NCBI GenBank assembly: GCA_949358305.1
Contig: OX442318.1
Location: 16,090,902 to 16,154,901, forward strand
Direction: 5' to 3'
From: Strigamia acuminata
Lineage: Eukaryota > Arthropoda > Chilopoda > Geophilomorpha > Linotaeniidae
Length of the DNA stretch: 64,000 bases
Under the pieces are notes generated by a model. It was given only the letters and a program-made list of their open reading frames with translations, ran no database searches and was not told the DNA's origin. Positions 29,591-40,746 of this stretch are shown here, one piece after another (the first letter of the stretch is position 1; each line of letters begins with the position of its first letter). The translations under genes and the position numbers were made by a program.

Positions 29591-31485
29591 TACTACGTGT
29601 ATCTCAACAACCGTTCAACTTAAAGACTCGTACTTTGTTTAAAAAAAAAAGCCAACAGCCAGTTTAATTAAGGTGTCTACTTTGCCACGAGAAGAAGCGG
29701 TATGACACGATCGCACTCGCTCGTCGGATTCCGCGAAACTCATCAACCCGGGGATTGCGCGCGGCAGCGCATAAAAAAACTCTTGACCCGAAAATAACGT
29801 GGGGTTGTATGAAAACCTGGATTTGGTATTTCGTAAACACACGCGCCGACGCATGGGGAATGTGGGAGTCCCTCCCCTGTGTTCCGAACGAGTCAATTTC
29901 GTCCCGAAAATATCCCGAAATTGCCGATATATGCATTTCGAGCCAGAAATATTGATCTTTATTTAAATGTTGATTGTTTAGCATTTTTTTTTACATTTCA
30001 CCAATTTTCCTTATGTCCTGCCTTCCTCGCTCATTTAACACCAAAATGGCCTGCATTGAGGATTATTCCCATAATCCTTTTCGCACGTATGGAGCGCAAA
30101 CAGTCGCAATAAATGAATTCAGCGGAATTCGACCTTGAGTTTGCGACGCCATCTTGAATACGAGTAAAGCACAGAATGGTGTCAATCATTCGAATTGATT
30201 AAAAATACAGACAAATCGATTAAAAACCAGCAAAAAACTAAATCGACAAAATCATTTAAAAATCAACAGATATCCATTTTGTTTGTTTTTGAACAAATTA
30301 AGAACTTTGAAAACACACCACAATTTTAAAAAGTAAACACTGGGGTCAAATAGGCGCCGAGACTCGTTTAAACGGGTGTGTGATGTGTGTCGCGGAGGCG
30401 GTGTGCGCGTTCGTGCGCAATATCGCGTGTAATGCGCACGTCTGAGTGAGCACGAGAAAAATGGTGCACGCTGGCGGTTTACCGATGTGTCGAAGTCGGC
30501 GTACGAGCGCGACTCGCGTCGTACGTCTCAGAAAACATAAATACGGTGGTTTGGTGTTTATATCTAACGCACCAAACATGAACCAACTAGCAAATATACA
30601 AAACTAACAGTTATTTTAATAAAACAAGGTAACTTACATAGTTGAAACCAAAAAGGAATTTAAAGGTGACAAAAGACATTGCCGTCGCCATGTGCGCGCT
30701 CGCTTATGTCAAACTGGGAAAATTAATAAACGTCCCGGCAGCACGATAGGCTTTTTAAACGCACATTTCATTTTCACGTGAACAAAACATGACGTTTAGT
30801 ACTGCTCCAACATCTCCCCAACAACACCGACCGTTCCCTTTCTGACCGACAGCACCCCGTTGAAATCCGGGCTGATTCCCGCCTTGGAGATGACCACCGA
30901 AGGCGAGAACCAAGACGCGGTCGTGGCAAAGGATATGCCCGAAACCCCGACCTTCTTTGTAGACAAGGAGTTGGACGCCGATGAGCGTTGGACGCGGGCA
31001 CCGTCCACGCACGCCCGTGCACGCGCGATGTACTTTTTGCAATATCTGACAAAACTTGCCCGACGCTTAAGAAAGAACCGCGCATGAATCGAGCAAAATT
31101 CCCACATAATTTGTATAAAAAGCGGTCCAACTCATAAATTGAAGCTCTCGTGCAGCGCAGTGAATTCAAACAATGGCGACAGAGAAATTAAAAACAAGTC
31201 TAATTTATTCGACATAGGAACACTGGTGTACAATAGAAAATGCGTGTGTGGTGCAACAATTGAAATTGCACGCGCTCAAAACAATTAGCAAAATAAAATC
31301 ATACAAAACATCGAGACTGACGAGAGAGACGAGAGTCCACGCGATATACTCGCGTGGGCGCGTGTTGAACGTGCGCACGACGCGCAAGAACCGCACAAAC
31401 TGAGTCGAGGAACCACTAAAATTAAACACATGTCCGATGCAAAAACAATTATCAATAAATACATCATTATCGTTGCTGTTTGCAA
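29591..31485. other. 1.9-kb non-satellite segment in unit Y2
   Basis: This AT-richer stretch matches none of the satellite modules or copia elements here and recurs intact at 47725-49619. It contains a poly-A run (29641-29650), a low-complexity AT stretch (30180-30345), and short open frames on both strands. The best-looking one ends at 30796 on the minus strand and reads KKVGVSGISFATTASW then GVVGEMLEQY; I do not recognise it. A minus-strand splice-donor-like TATGTAAGT lies at about 30636-30644. It may be captured host or older transposon sequence. No LTR, TIR or RT motif is visible. Confidence 0.5.
31114..31173 (+). promoter_or_regulatory. TATA-like box upstream of a short ATG frame (weak)
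   Basis: TATAAAA at 31114-31120 is followed about 40 bp on by GCAGTG and then by ATGGCGACAGAG at 31173, a frame of only 14 codons before a stop. It resembles the 5' end of a gene whose body is absent. Chance occurrence in AT-rich DNA is quite possible. Confidence 0.2.
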
Positions 31486-31971
31486 GGAAATTGCCAAAAG
31501 TCGGTGACTGGCGGCGGGGCGAGTCCCGGGCGGAGGGGCGAGCATTGGCGGCCGAGAGGGAGAGAGAGGACGGCCGGGGCTCCCGCCGACGGTCGTAGGG
31601 GCGAGCCTTGGCGGGTTGGACGTGCGCATCGTCCACGCACGTGGGCGCGTGATTTACTGGCGCGTTGGACGAGTTCTAAAAAAATTCTCCAAAATCTGAC
31701 AAAACTGGCAACGATTTTTGATAAATTTCCACGGAATTTCAGCAATATTTTGCGAGACATTTCTGCCCGATTGGACGGGCTTCTGTAAAACAGTGTTCTT
31801 AAAATCTGTGGAAATCAATTAAATGTCGTTAAAAATCGTTGCAAGTTTTGTCAGATTTTGGAGAATTTTTTTAAAACTCGTCCAACGCGCCAGTAAATCG
31901 AGCTCCCACACGCGCCCACATGCACGTCCAATCCGCATGGGCACTGTCACATCGGACGTTTGTTGCGTGCA
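31486..31971 (+). repeat. Satellite monomer pieces closing unit Y2
   Basis: Diverged monomers of the 340-bp family: the GA linker phrase GGCGGAGGGGCGAGC, then an AT-rich palindromic part, GTTGGACG and the usual CATGCACGTCC approach to the next unit. They mark the return of satellite after the 1.9-kb foreign stretch. Confidence 0.8.
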
Positions 31972-32182
31972 AAACTTGCACCGACTTTTGGCCATTTTTG
32001 GTTAAACTTCCGCACAATTTCTGCCCGATTGGACACTGAGGTTCGGTTTCCGACCGGGTCGTTTCTTGTCCGACCCGCGGCGCGTCGCGGCGCGGCCGGA
32101 GGACGGCCCTCGTCCCCAAAAACCACACTCCGAGTCACGTGGTCTCGCACTCGACTCTTTCAGTTTTTCCGTTTTCGGGTCG

Positions 32183-32899
32183 CACGGCCAACAGGCCATG
32201 ACGGGCCGTAGCGGGTCGAAAACGGGCCGTTAACGGCCCGTTGACGGCCCGTTAGCGGCCCGCATGAGGTCGCACGGGCCGTCGGCGAGCCGAAGTCCGG
32301 GAACGAAGGCCGTTACGGGACCGTGACGGGACCGTCGGCGGCCCGTTAACGGCCCGTGCGGGCCGTTACGGGATCGTGACGGGACCGTCGGCGGCCCGTT
32401 AACGGCCCGTACGACCCCATGCGGGCCGTTGACGGGCCGTTAACGGGCCGTTAACGGGCCGTTAACGGGCCGTGACGGTGTAAATCGAAAAAATCAACAA
32501 CCGACAACACGTACATGAAAACGCGTACAACATTCATAGACATTAATCTCGAATCCTGTTTTTGGTTTTACGCCGTTAACGGGCCGTTAACGGCCCGCAT
32601 GAGGTCGTACGGGCCGTTACGGGGTCGTGACGGGACCGTCGGCGGCCCGTTAACGGCCCGTGCGGGCCGTTACGGGATAGTTACGGAACCGTCGGCGGCC
32701 CGTTAACGGCCCGTGCGAGCCGTTACGGGATCGTGACGGGACCGTCGGCGGCCCGTTAACGGCCCGTGCGAGCCGTTACGGGATTGTGACGGGACCGTCG
32801 GCGGCCCGTTAACGGCCCGTGCGGGCCGTTTTCGACCCGTTGCGGCCGTTTTCGACCCGTTGCGGCCCGTTTTCGACCCGTTACGGTCCTTGGCCGTAA
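32183..32899 (+). repeat. Minisatellite cassette with 93-bp core (Z2)
   Basis: Core at 32480-32572 with two 11-bp repeats after it. Fewer 53-bp repeats on the left side than in X and W. Confidence 0.9.
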
Positions 32900-33307
32900 C
32901 GGGCCGAAAACGGGAAAACTGAAAAAGTCGAGTGCGAGACCACGTGACCCGGAGTGTGGTTTTTGGGGACGAGGGCCGTCCTCCGACCGCGCCGTGACGC
33001 GCCGCGGGTCGGTCACCAACTTTTGTCAATTTTTGACAGATTTTCACGGAATTTCAGCGACATTTTACGAGACGTTTCTGCCCGATGGGACGGACTTCTG
33101 TAAAACATTGCTTAAAATCCATGGAAATTTATCACATATTGACAAAATTCGGTGCAAGTTTTGTCAGAAATTAGGAAAAAACTTTTTTCAAAACTCGTCC
33201 AACGCGCCGGTAAATTGAGCGCCCACGTGCGTCGACAGTGGGCGCTTCAAAACCGCGTGGACACTGTCAGATCTCGGCACAGTTTGATGCGCCCAAATCT
33301 AGCAATA

Positions 33308-35337
33308 CTTGCACCGACTTTTGGCAATTTGTGACAAATTTTCACAGAATTTCGGCAACATTTTACGACACATTTCTGCCCGGTTGGACACATTTCCACA
33401 GGTTTTTTGTAAAACGTTGCTAAAATTCCGTTGAATTTCATCAAAAATTGTGTCAAAAGTCGGTGACGGGCGGAGGGGCGAGCTCCGGGCGCCCGAGAGA
33501 GAGAGAGAAAGAGAGAGAGAGGGGACGGCCGGGGCTCCCGCCAACGGGCGGAGGGGCGAGCCTTGGCGGGTTGGGCGTGCACTATCTAGGCATGTGGGCG
33601 CTCGATTTACCGGCACGTTGGACAAGTTTTGAAAATTTTTTTTTCCTAATTTTTGACAAAATTAGCACCGAATTTTGCCAATATTTGATAAATTTCCACG
33701 GAATTTTATCAATGTTTTACAAAAAACCCCTGGAAATGTGTCCAATCGAGCAGAAATGTCTCGTAAAATATCGCTGAAATTTGTCTAAAATTGACAAAAA
33801 ATCGGTGCAAGTTTTGCTAGATATTTGCCCGGATCAAACTGTGCCCGAAACCGCCCGATCTGACAGTGTGCACGCGGGCTGGACGTGCCCACTGTCCCCG
33901 CATGTGCACTCGCCGGCGCGTTGGACGAGTTTAAGAAGATTTTATCAATTTCTGACAAAACTTGCATCGATTTTTTGTCAATATTTGATAAATTTCCCCA
34001 GAATTTTAGCAATAAAACCTTTGAAAATGTATCCAAAAGAGCAGAAATGTCCTGTAAAATATTGCTGAAAATCTGTTGAAATTCATCAAATATTGACAAA
34101 AATCTGTGACGAGCGGAGGGGCGATCCTTTGGCGGCCGAAAGAGAGAGGGGGGACGGTCGGGGCTCCCGCCGACGGGCGGAGGGGCGAGCCTTGGCGGCC
34201 GAGAGAGAGAGAGAGAGAGGACGGCCGGGGCTCCCGCCGGCGCACTGTCCACGCATGGGCGCGCTCGATTTACTGGCGCGTTGGACGAATTTTAAATTTT
34301 TTGTTTCCTATTTCTGACAAAATTTGCACCGACTTTTGGCAATTTGTGACAAATTTTCACAGAATTTCGGCAACATTTTACGACACATTTCTGCCCGGTT
34401 GGACACATTTCCACAGGTTTTTTGTAAAACGTTGCTAAAATTCCGTTGAATTTCATCAAAAATTGTGTCAAAAGTCGGTGACGGGCGGAGGGGCGAGCTC
34501 CGGGCGCCCGAGAGAGAGAGAGAAAGAGAGAGAGAGGGGACGGCCGGGGCTCCCGCCAACGGGCGGAGGGGCGAGCCTTGGCGGGTTGGGCGTGCACTAT
34601 CTAGGCATGTGGGCGCTCGATTTACCGGCACGTTGGACAAGTTTTGAAAATTTTTTTTTCCTAATTTTTGACAAAATTAGCACCGAATTTTGCCAATATT
34701 TGATAAATTTCCACGGAATTTTATCAATGTTTTACAAAAAACCCCTGGAAATGTGTCCAATCGAACAGAAATGTCTCGTAAAATATCGCTGAAATTTGTC
34801 TAAAATTGACAAAAAATCGGTGCAAGTTTTGCTAGATATTTGCCCGGATCAAACTGTGCCCGAAACCGCCCGATCTGACAGTGTGCACGCGGGCTGGACG
34901 TGCCCACTGTCCCCGCATGTGCACTCGCCGGCGCGTTGGACGAGTTTAAGAAGATTTTATCAATTTCTGACAAAACTTGCATCGATTTTTTGTCAATTTT
35001 TGATAAATTTCCCCAGAATTTTAGCAATAAAACCTTTGAAAATGTATCCAAAAGAGCAGAAATGTCCTGTAAAATATTGCTGAAAATCTGTTGAAGTTCA
35101 TCAAATATTGACAAAAATCTGTGACGAGCGGAGGGGCGATCCTTTGGCGGCCGAAAGAGAGAGGGGGGACGGTCGGGGCTCCCGCCGACGGGCGGAGGGG
35201 CGAGCCTTGGCGGCCGAGAGAGAGAGAGAGAGAGGACGGCCGGGGCTCCCGCCGGCGCACTGTCCACGCATGGGCGCGCTCGATTTACTGGCGCGTTGGA
35301 CGAATTTTAAATTTTTTGTTTCCTATTTCTGACAAAA
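33308..35337 (+). repeat. Two tandem 1,015-bp trimers (Z2)
   Basis: Equivalent points at 33308, 34323 and 35338. A private A at 34765 (G in Z3 at 52899) is one of only two substitutions I found against the duplicate. Confidence 0.93.
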
Positions 35338-35743
35338 TTTGCACAGACTTTTGTCAATTTTTGACAAATTTTCACGGAATTTCAGCAATGGGACGGACTT
35401 ATGTAAAACATCGCTTAAAATCTGGAAATCTGTCAAATCTTCTTTAAATTTATGCAAGATATTGGGAAATTTTGGTTTAACTCGTCCAACGGGCCGGTAA
35501 ATCGAGCGCCCACACGCGCCCACATGCACGTCCAACCCGCATGGGCACTGTCACATCGGACGTTTGTTGCGTGCAAAACTTGCACCGACTTTTGGCCATT
35601 TTTGGTTAAACTTCCGCACAATTTCTGCCCGATTGGACACTGAGGTTCGGTTTCCGACCGGGTCGTTTCTTGTCCGACCCGCGGCGCGTCGCGGCGCGGC
35701 CGGAGGACGGCCCTCGTCCCCAAAAACCACACTCCGAGTCACG

Positions 35744-36667
35744 GGTCGCACGGCCAACAGGCCGTGACGGGCCGTAGCGGGTCGAAAACGGGCCGTTAAC
35801 GGCCCGTTGACAGCCCGTTAGCGGCCCGCATGAGGTCGCACGGGCCGTCGGCGAGCCGAAGTCCGGGAACGAAGGCCGTTACGGGACCGTGACGGGACCG
35901 TCGGCGGCCCGTTAACGGCCCGTGCGAGCCGTTACGGGATCGTGACGGGACCGTCGGCGGCCCGTTAACGGCCCGTGCGAGCCGTTACGGAATCGTGACG
36001 GGACCGTCGGCGGCCCGTTAACGGCCCGTGCGGGCCGTTACGGGATCGTGACGGGACCGTCGGCGGCCCGTTAACGGCCCGTGCGACCCCATGCGGGCCG
36101 TTGACGGGCCGTTAACGGGCCGTTAACGGGCCGTTAACGGGCCGTGACGGTGTAAATCGAAAAAATCAACAACCGACAACACGTACATGAAAACGCGTAC
36201 AACATTCATAGACATTAATCTCGAATCCTGTTTTTGGTTTTACGCCGTTAACGGGCCGTTAACGGCCCGTTAACGGCCCGTTAACGGCCCGTTAACGGCC
36301 CGCATGAGGTCGTACGGGCCGTTACGGGGTCGTGACGGGACCGTCGGCGGCCCGTTAACGGCCCGTGCGGGCCGTTACGGGATAGTTACGGAACCGTCGG
36401 CGGCCCGTTAACGGCCCGTGCGAGCCGTTACGGGATCGTGACGGGACCGTCGGCGGCCCGTTAACGGCCCGTGCGAGCCGTTACGGGATTGTGACGGGAC
36501 CGTCGGCGGCCCGTTAACGGCCCGTGCGGGCCGTTTTCGACCCGTTGCGGCCGTTTTCGACCCGTTGCGGCCGTTTTCGACCCGTTGCGGCCCGTTTTCG
36601 ACCCGTTACGGTCCTTGGCCGTAACGGGCCGAAAACGGGAAAACTGAAAAAGTCGAGTGCGAGACCA
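35744..36667 (+). repeat. Minisatellite cassette with 93-bp core (W2)
   Basis: Core at 36152-36244 followed by five 11-bp repeats; three CGACCCGTTGCGG repeats at the end. Confidence 0.9.
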
Positions 36668-37032
36668 CGTGACCCGGAGTGTGGTTTTTGGGGACGAGGG
36701 CCGTCCTCCGACCGCGCCGTGACGCGCCGCGGGTCGGTCACCAACTTTTGTCAATTTTTGACAGATTTTCACGGAATTTCAGCGACATTTTACGAGACGT
36801 TTCTGCCCGATGGGACGGACTTCTGTAAAACATTGCTTAAAATCCATGGAAATTTATCACATATTGACAAAATTCGGTGCAAGTTTTGTCAGAAATTAGG
36901 AAAAAACTTTTTTCAAAACTCGTCCAACGCGCCGGTAAATTGAGCGCCCACGTGCGTCGACAGTGGGCGCTTCAAAACCGCGTGGACACTGTCAGATCTC
37001 GGCACAGTTTGATGCGCCCAAATCTAGCAATA

Positions 37033-39062
37033 CTTGCACCGACTTTTGGCAATTTGTGACAAATTTTCACAGAATTTCGGCAACATTTTACGACACATTT
37101 CTGCCCGGTTGGACACATTTCCACAGGTTTTTTGTAAAACGTTGCTAAAATTCCGTTGAATTTCATCAAAAATTGTGTCAAAAGTCGGTGACGGGCGGAG
37201 GGGCGAGCTCCGGGCGCCCGAGAGAGAGAGAGAAAGAGAGAGAGAGGGGACGGCCGGGGCTCCCGCCAACGGGCGGAGGGGCGAGCCTTGGCGGGTTGGG
37301 CGTGCACTATCTAGGCATGTGGGCGCTCGATTTACCGGCACGTTGGACAAGTTTTGAAAATTTTTTTTTCCTAATTTTTGACAAAATTAGCACCGAATTT
37401 TGCCAATATTTGATAAATTTCCACGGAATTTTATCAATGTTTTACAAAAAACCCCTGGAAATGTGTCCAATCGAGCAGAAATGTCTCGTAAAATATCGCT
37501 GAAATTTGTCTAAAATTGACAAAAAATCGGTGCAAGTTTTGCTAGATATTTGCCCGGATCAAACTGTGCCCGAAACCGCCCGATCTGACAGTGTGCACGC
37601 GGGCTGGACGTGCCCACTGTCCCCGCATGTGCACTCGCCGGCGCGTTGGACGAGTTTAAGAAGATTTTATCAATTTCTGACAAAACTTGCATCGATTTTT
37701 TGTCAATATTTGATAAATTTCCCCAGAATTTTAGCAATAAAACCTTTGAAAATGTATCCAAAAGAGCAGAAATGTCCTGTAAAATATTGCTGAAAATCTG
37801 TTGAAATTCATCAAATATTGACAAAAATCTGTGACGAGCGGAGGGGCGATCCTTTGGCGGCCGAAAGAGAGAGGGGGGACGGTCGGGGCTCCCGCCGACG
37901 GGCGGAGGGGCGAGCCTTGGCGGCCGAGAGAGAGAGAGAGAGAGGACGGCCGGGGCTCCCGCCGGCGCACTGTCCACGCATGGGCGCGCTCGATTTACTG
38001 GCGCGTTGGACGAATTTTAAATTTTTTGTTTCCTATTTCTGACAAAATTTGCACCGACTTTTGGCAATTTGTGACAAATTTTCACAGAATTTCGGCAACA
38101 TTTTACGACACATTTCTGCCCGGTTGGACACATTTCCACAGGTTTTTTGTAAAACGTTGCTAAAATTCCGTTGAATTTCATCAAAAATTGTGTCAAAAGT
38201 CGGTGACGGGCGGAGGGGCGAGCTCCGGGCGCCCGAGAGAGAGAGAGAAAGAGAGAGAGAGGGGACGGCCGGGGCTCCCGCCAACGGGCGGAGGGGCGAG
38301 CCTTGGCGGGTTGGGCGTGCACTATCTAGGCATGTGGGCGCTCGATTTACCGGCACGTTGGACAAGTTTTGAAAATTTTTTTTTCCTAATTTTTGACAAA
38401 ATTAGCACCGAATTTTGCCAATATTTGATAAATTTCCACGGAATTTTATCAATGTTTTACAAAAAACCCCTGGAAATGTGTCCAATCGAGCAGAAATGTC
38501 TCGTAAAATATTGCTGAAATTTGTCTAAAATTGACAAAAAATCGGTGCAAGTTTTGCTAGATATTTGCCCGGATCAAACTGTGCCCGAAACCGCCCGATC
38601 TGACAGTGTGCACGCGGGCTGGACGTGCCCACTGTCCCCGCATGTGCACTCGCCGGCGCGTTGGACGAGTTTAAGAAGATTTTATCAGTTTCTGACAAAA
38701 CTTGCATCGATTTTTTGTCAATTTTTGATAAATTTCCCCAGAATTTTAGCAATAAAACCTTTGAAAATGTATCCAAAAGAGCAGAAATGTCCTGTAAAAT
38801 ATTGCTGAAAATCTGTTGAAATTCATCAAATATTGACAAAAATCTGTGACGAGCGGAGGGGCGATCCTTTGGCGGCCGAAAGAGAGAGGGGGGACGGTCG
38901 GGGCTCCCGCCGACGGGCGGAGGGGCGAGCCTTGGCGGCCGAGAGAGAGAGAGAGAGAGGACGGCCGGGGCTCCCGCCGGCGCACTGTCCACGCATGGGC
39001 GCGCTCGATTTACTGGCGCGTTGGACGAATTTTAAATTTTTTGTTTCCTATTTCTGACAAAA
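37033..39062 (+). repeat. Two tandem 1,015-bp trimers (W2)
   Basis: The second trimer carries two diagnostic bases, AAATATTGCTG near 38508 and ATCAGTTTCTG near 38685. The same pair recurs only in the middle trimer of X3. Confidence 0.93.
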
Positions 39063-39468
39063 TTTGCACAGACTTTTGTCAATTTTTGACAAATTTTCAC
39101 GGAATTTCAGCAATGGGACGGACTTATGTAAAACATCGCTTAAAATCTGGAAATCTGTCAAATCTTCTTTAAATTTATGCAAGATATTGGGAAATTTTGG
39201 TTTAACTCGTCCAACGGGCCGGTAAATCGAGCGCCCACACGCGCCCACATGCACGTCCAACCCGCATGGGCACTGTCACATCGGACGTTTGTTGCGTGCA
39301 AAACTTGCACCGACTTTTGGCCATTTTTGGTTAAACTTCCGCACAATTTCTGCCCGATTGGACACTGAGGTTCGGTTTCCGACCGGGTCGTTTCTTGTCC
39401 GACCCGCGGCGCGTCGCGGCGCGGCCGGAGGACGGCCCTCGTCCCCAAAAACCACACTCCGAGTCACG

Positions 39469-40381
39469 GGTCGCACGGCCAACAGGCCGTGACGGGCCGT
39501 AGCGGGTCGAAAACGGGCCGTTAACGGCCCGTTGACGGCCCGTTAGCGGCCCGCATGAGGTCGCACGGGCCGTCGGCGAGCCGAAGTCCGGGAACGAAGG
39601 CCGTTACGGGACCGTGACGGGACCGTCGGCGGCCCGTTAACGGCCCGTGCGAGCCGTTACGGGATCGTGACGGGACCGTCGGCGGCCCGTTAACGGCCCG
39701 TGCGAGCCGTTACGGAATCGTGACGGGACCGTCGGCGGCCCGTTAACGGCCCGTGCGGGCCGTTACGGGATCGTGACGGGACCGTCGGCGGCCCGTTAAC
39801 GGCCCGTGCGACCCCATGCGGGCCGTTGACGGGCCGTTAACGGGCCGTTAACGGGCCGTTAACGGGCCGTGACGGTGTAAATCGAAAAAATCAACAACCG
39901 ACAACACGTACATGAAAACGCGTACAACATTCATAGACATTAATCTCGAATCCTGTTTTTGGTTTTACGCCGTTAACGGGCCGTTAACGGCCCGTTAACG
40001 GCCCGTTAACGGCCCGCATGAGGTCGTACGGGCCGTTACGGGGTCGTGACGGGACCGTCGGCGGCCCGTTAACGGCCCGTGCGGGCCGTTACGGGATAGT
40101 TACGGAACCGTCGGCGGCCCGTTAACGGCCCGTGCGAGCCGTTACGGGATCGTGACGGGACCGTCGGCGGCCCGTTAACGGCCCGTGCGAGCCGTTACGG
40201 GATTGTGACGGGACCGTCGGCGGCCCGTTAACGGCCCGTGCGGGCCGTTTTCGACCCGTTGCGGCCGTTTTCGACCCGTTGCGGCCGTTTTCGACCCGTT
40301 GCGGCCCGTTTTCGACCCGTTACGGTCCTTGGCCGTAACGGGCCGAAAACGGGAAAACTGAAAAAGTCGAGTGCGAGACCA
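39469..40381 (+). repeat. Minisatellite cassette with 93-bp core (X3)
   Basis: Core at 39877-39969 followed by four 11-bp repeats, as in X2. Confidence 0.9.
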
Positions 40382-40746
40382 CGTGACCCGGAGTGTGGTT
40401 TTTGGGGACGAGGGCCGTCCTCCGACCGCGCCGTGACGCGCCGCGGGTCGGTCACCAACTTTTGTCAATTTTTGACAGATTTTCACGGAATTTCAGCGAC
40501 ATTTTACGAGACGTTTCTGCCCGATGGGACGGACTTCTGTAAAACATTGCTTAAAATCCATGGAAATTTATCACATATTGACAAAATTCGGTGCAAGTTT
40601 TGTCAGAAATTAGGAAAAAACTTTTTTCAAAACTCGTCCAACGCGCCGGTAAATTGAGCGCCCACGTGCGTCGACAGTGGGCGCTTCAAAACCGCGTGGA
40701 CACTGTCAGATCTCGGCACAGTTTGATGCGCCCAAATCTAGCAATA

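Larger units (their letters stand above)
25863..31971 (+). repeat. Satellite unit Y2 (6.1 kb, composite)
   Basis: The most complex unit class. In order it holds the opening module, cassette (26031-26891), left arm of a 233-bp inverted repeat (26892-27124), a loop with GC-rich direct repeats and a nested inverted repeat (27125-28502), right arm (28503-28735), a second cassette (28736-29289), an arm-like GC stretch (29290-29590), 1.9 kb of non-satellite DNA (29591-31485), and satellite monomer pieces (31486-31971). It lacks the 1,015-bp trimers. It recurs at 44030-50105 with a 33-bp deletion as the main difference. Confidence 0.88.
31972..35575 (+). repeat. Satellite unit Z2 (3.6 kb)
   Basis: Unit with the longest inverted arms around the cassette (32069-32182 and 32900-33012, about 113 bp), because its left arm keeps the ACGTGGTCTCGCACTCGACT part that is deleted in X and W. 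It holds two trimers (33308-35337). The trimer variant TTGAAGTTCATC at about 35091-35102 is found only here and in Z3. Confidence 0.9.
35576..39300 (+). repeat. Satellite unit W2 (3.7 kb)
   Basis: Cassette flanked by arms 35673-35743 and 36668-36737, then two trimers (37033-39062). It has the TTGACAGCC variant of X1 and five 11-bp repeats. Confidence 0.9.
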
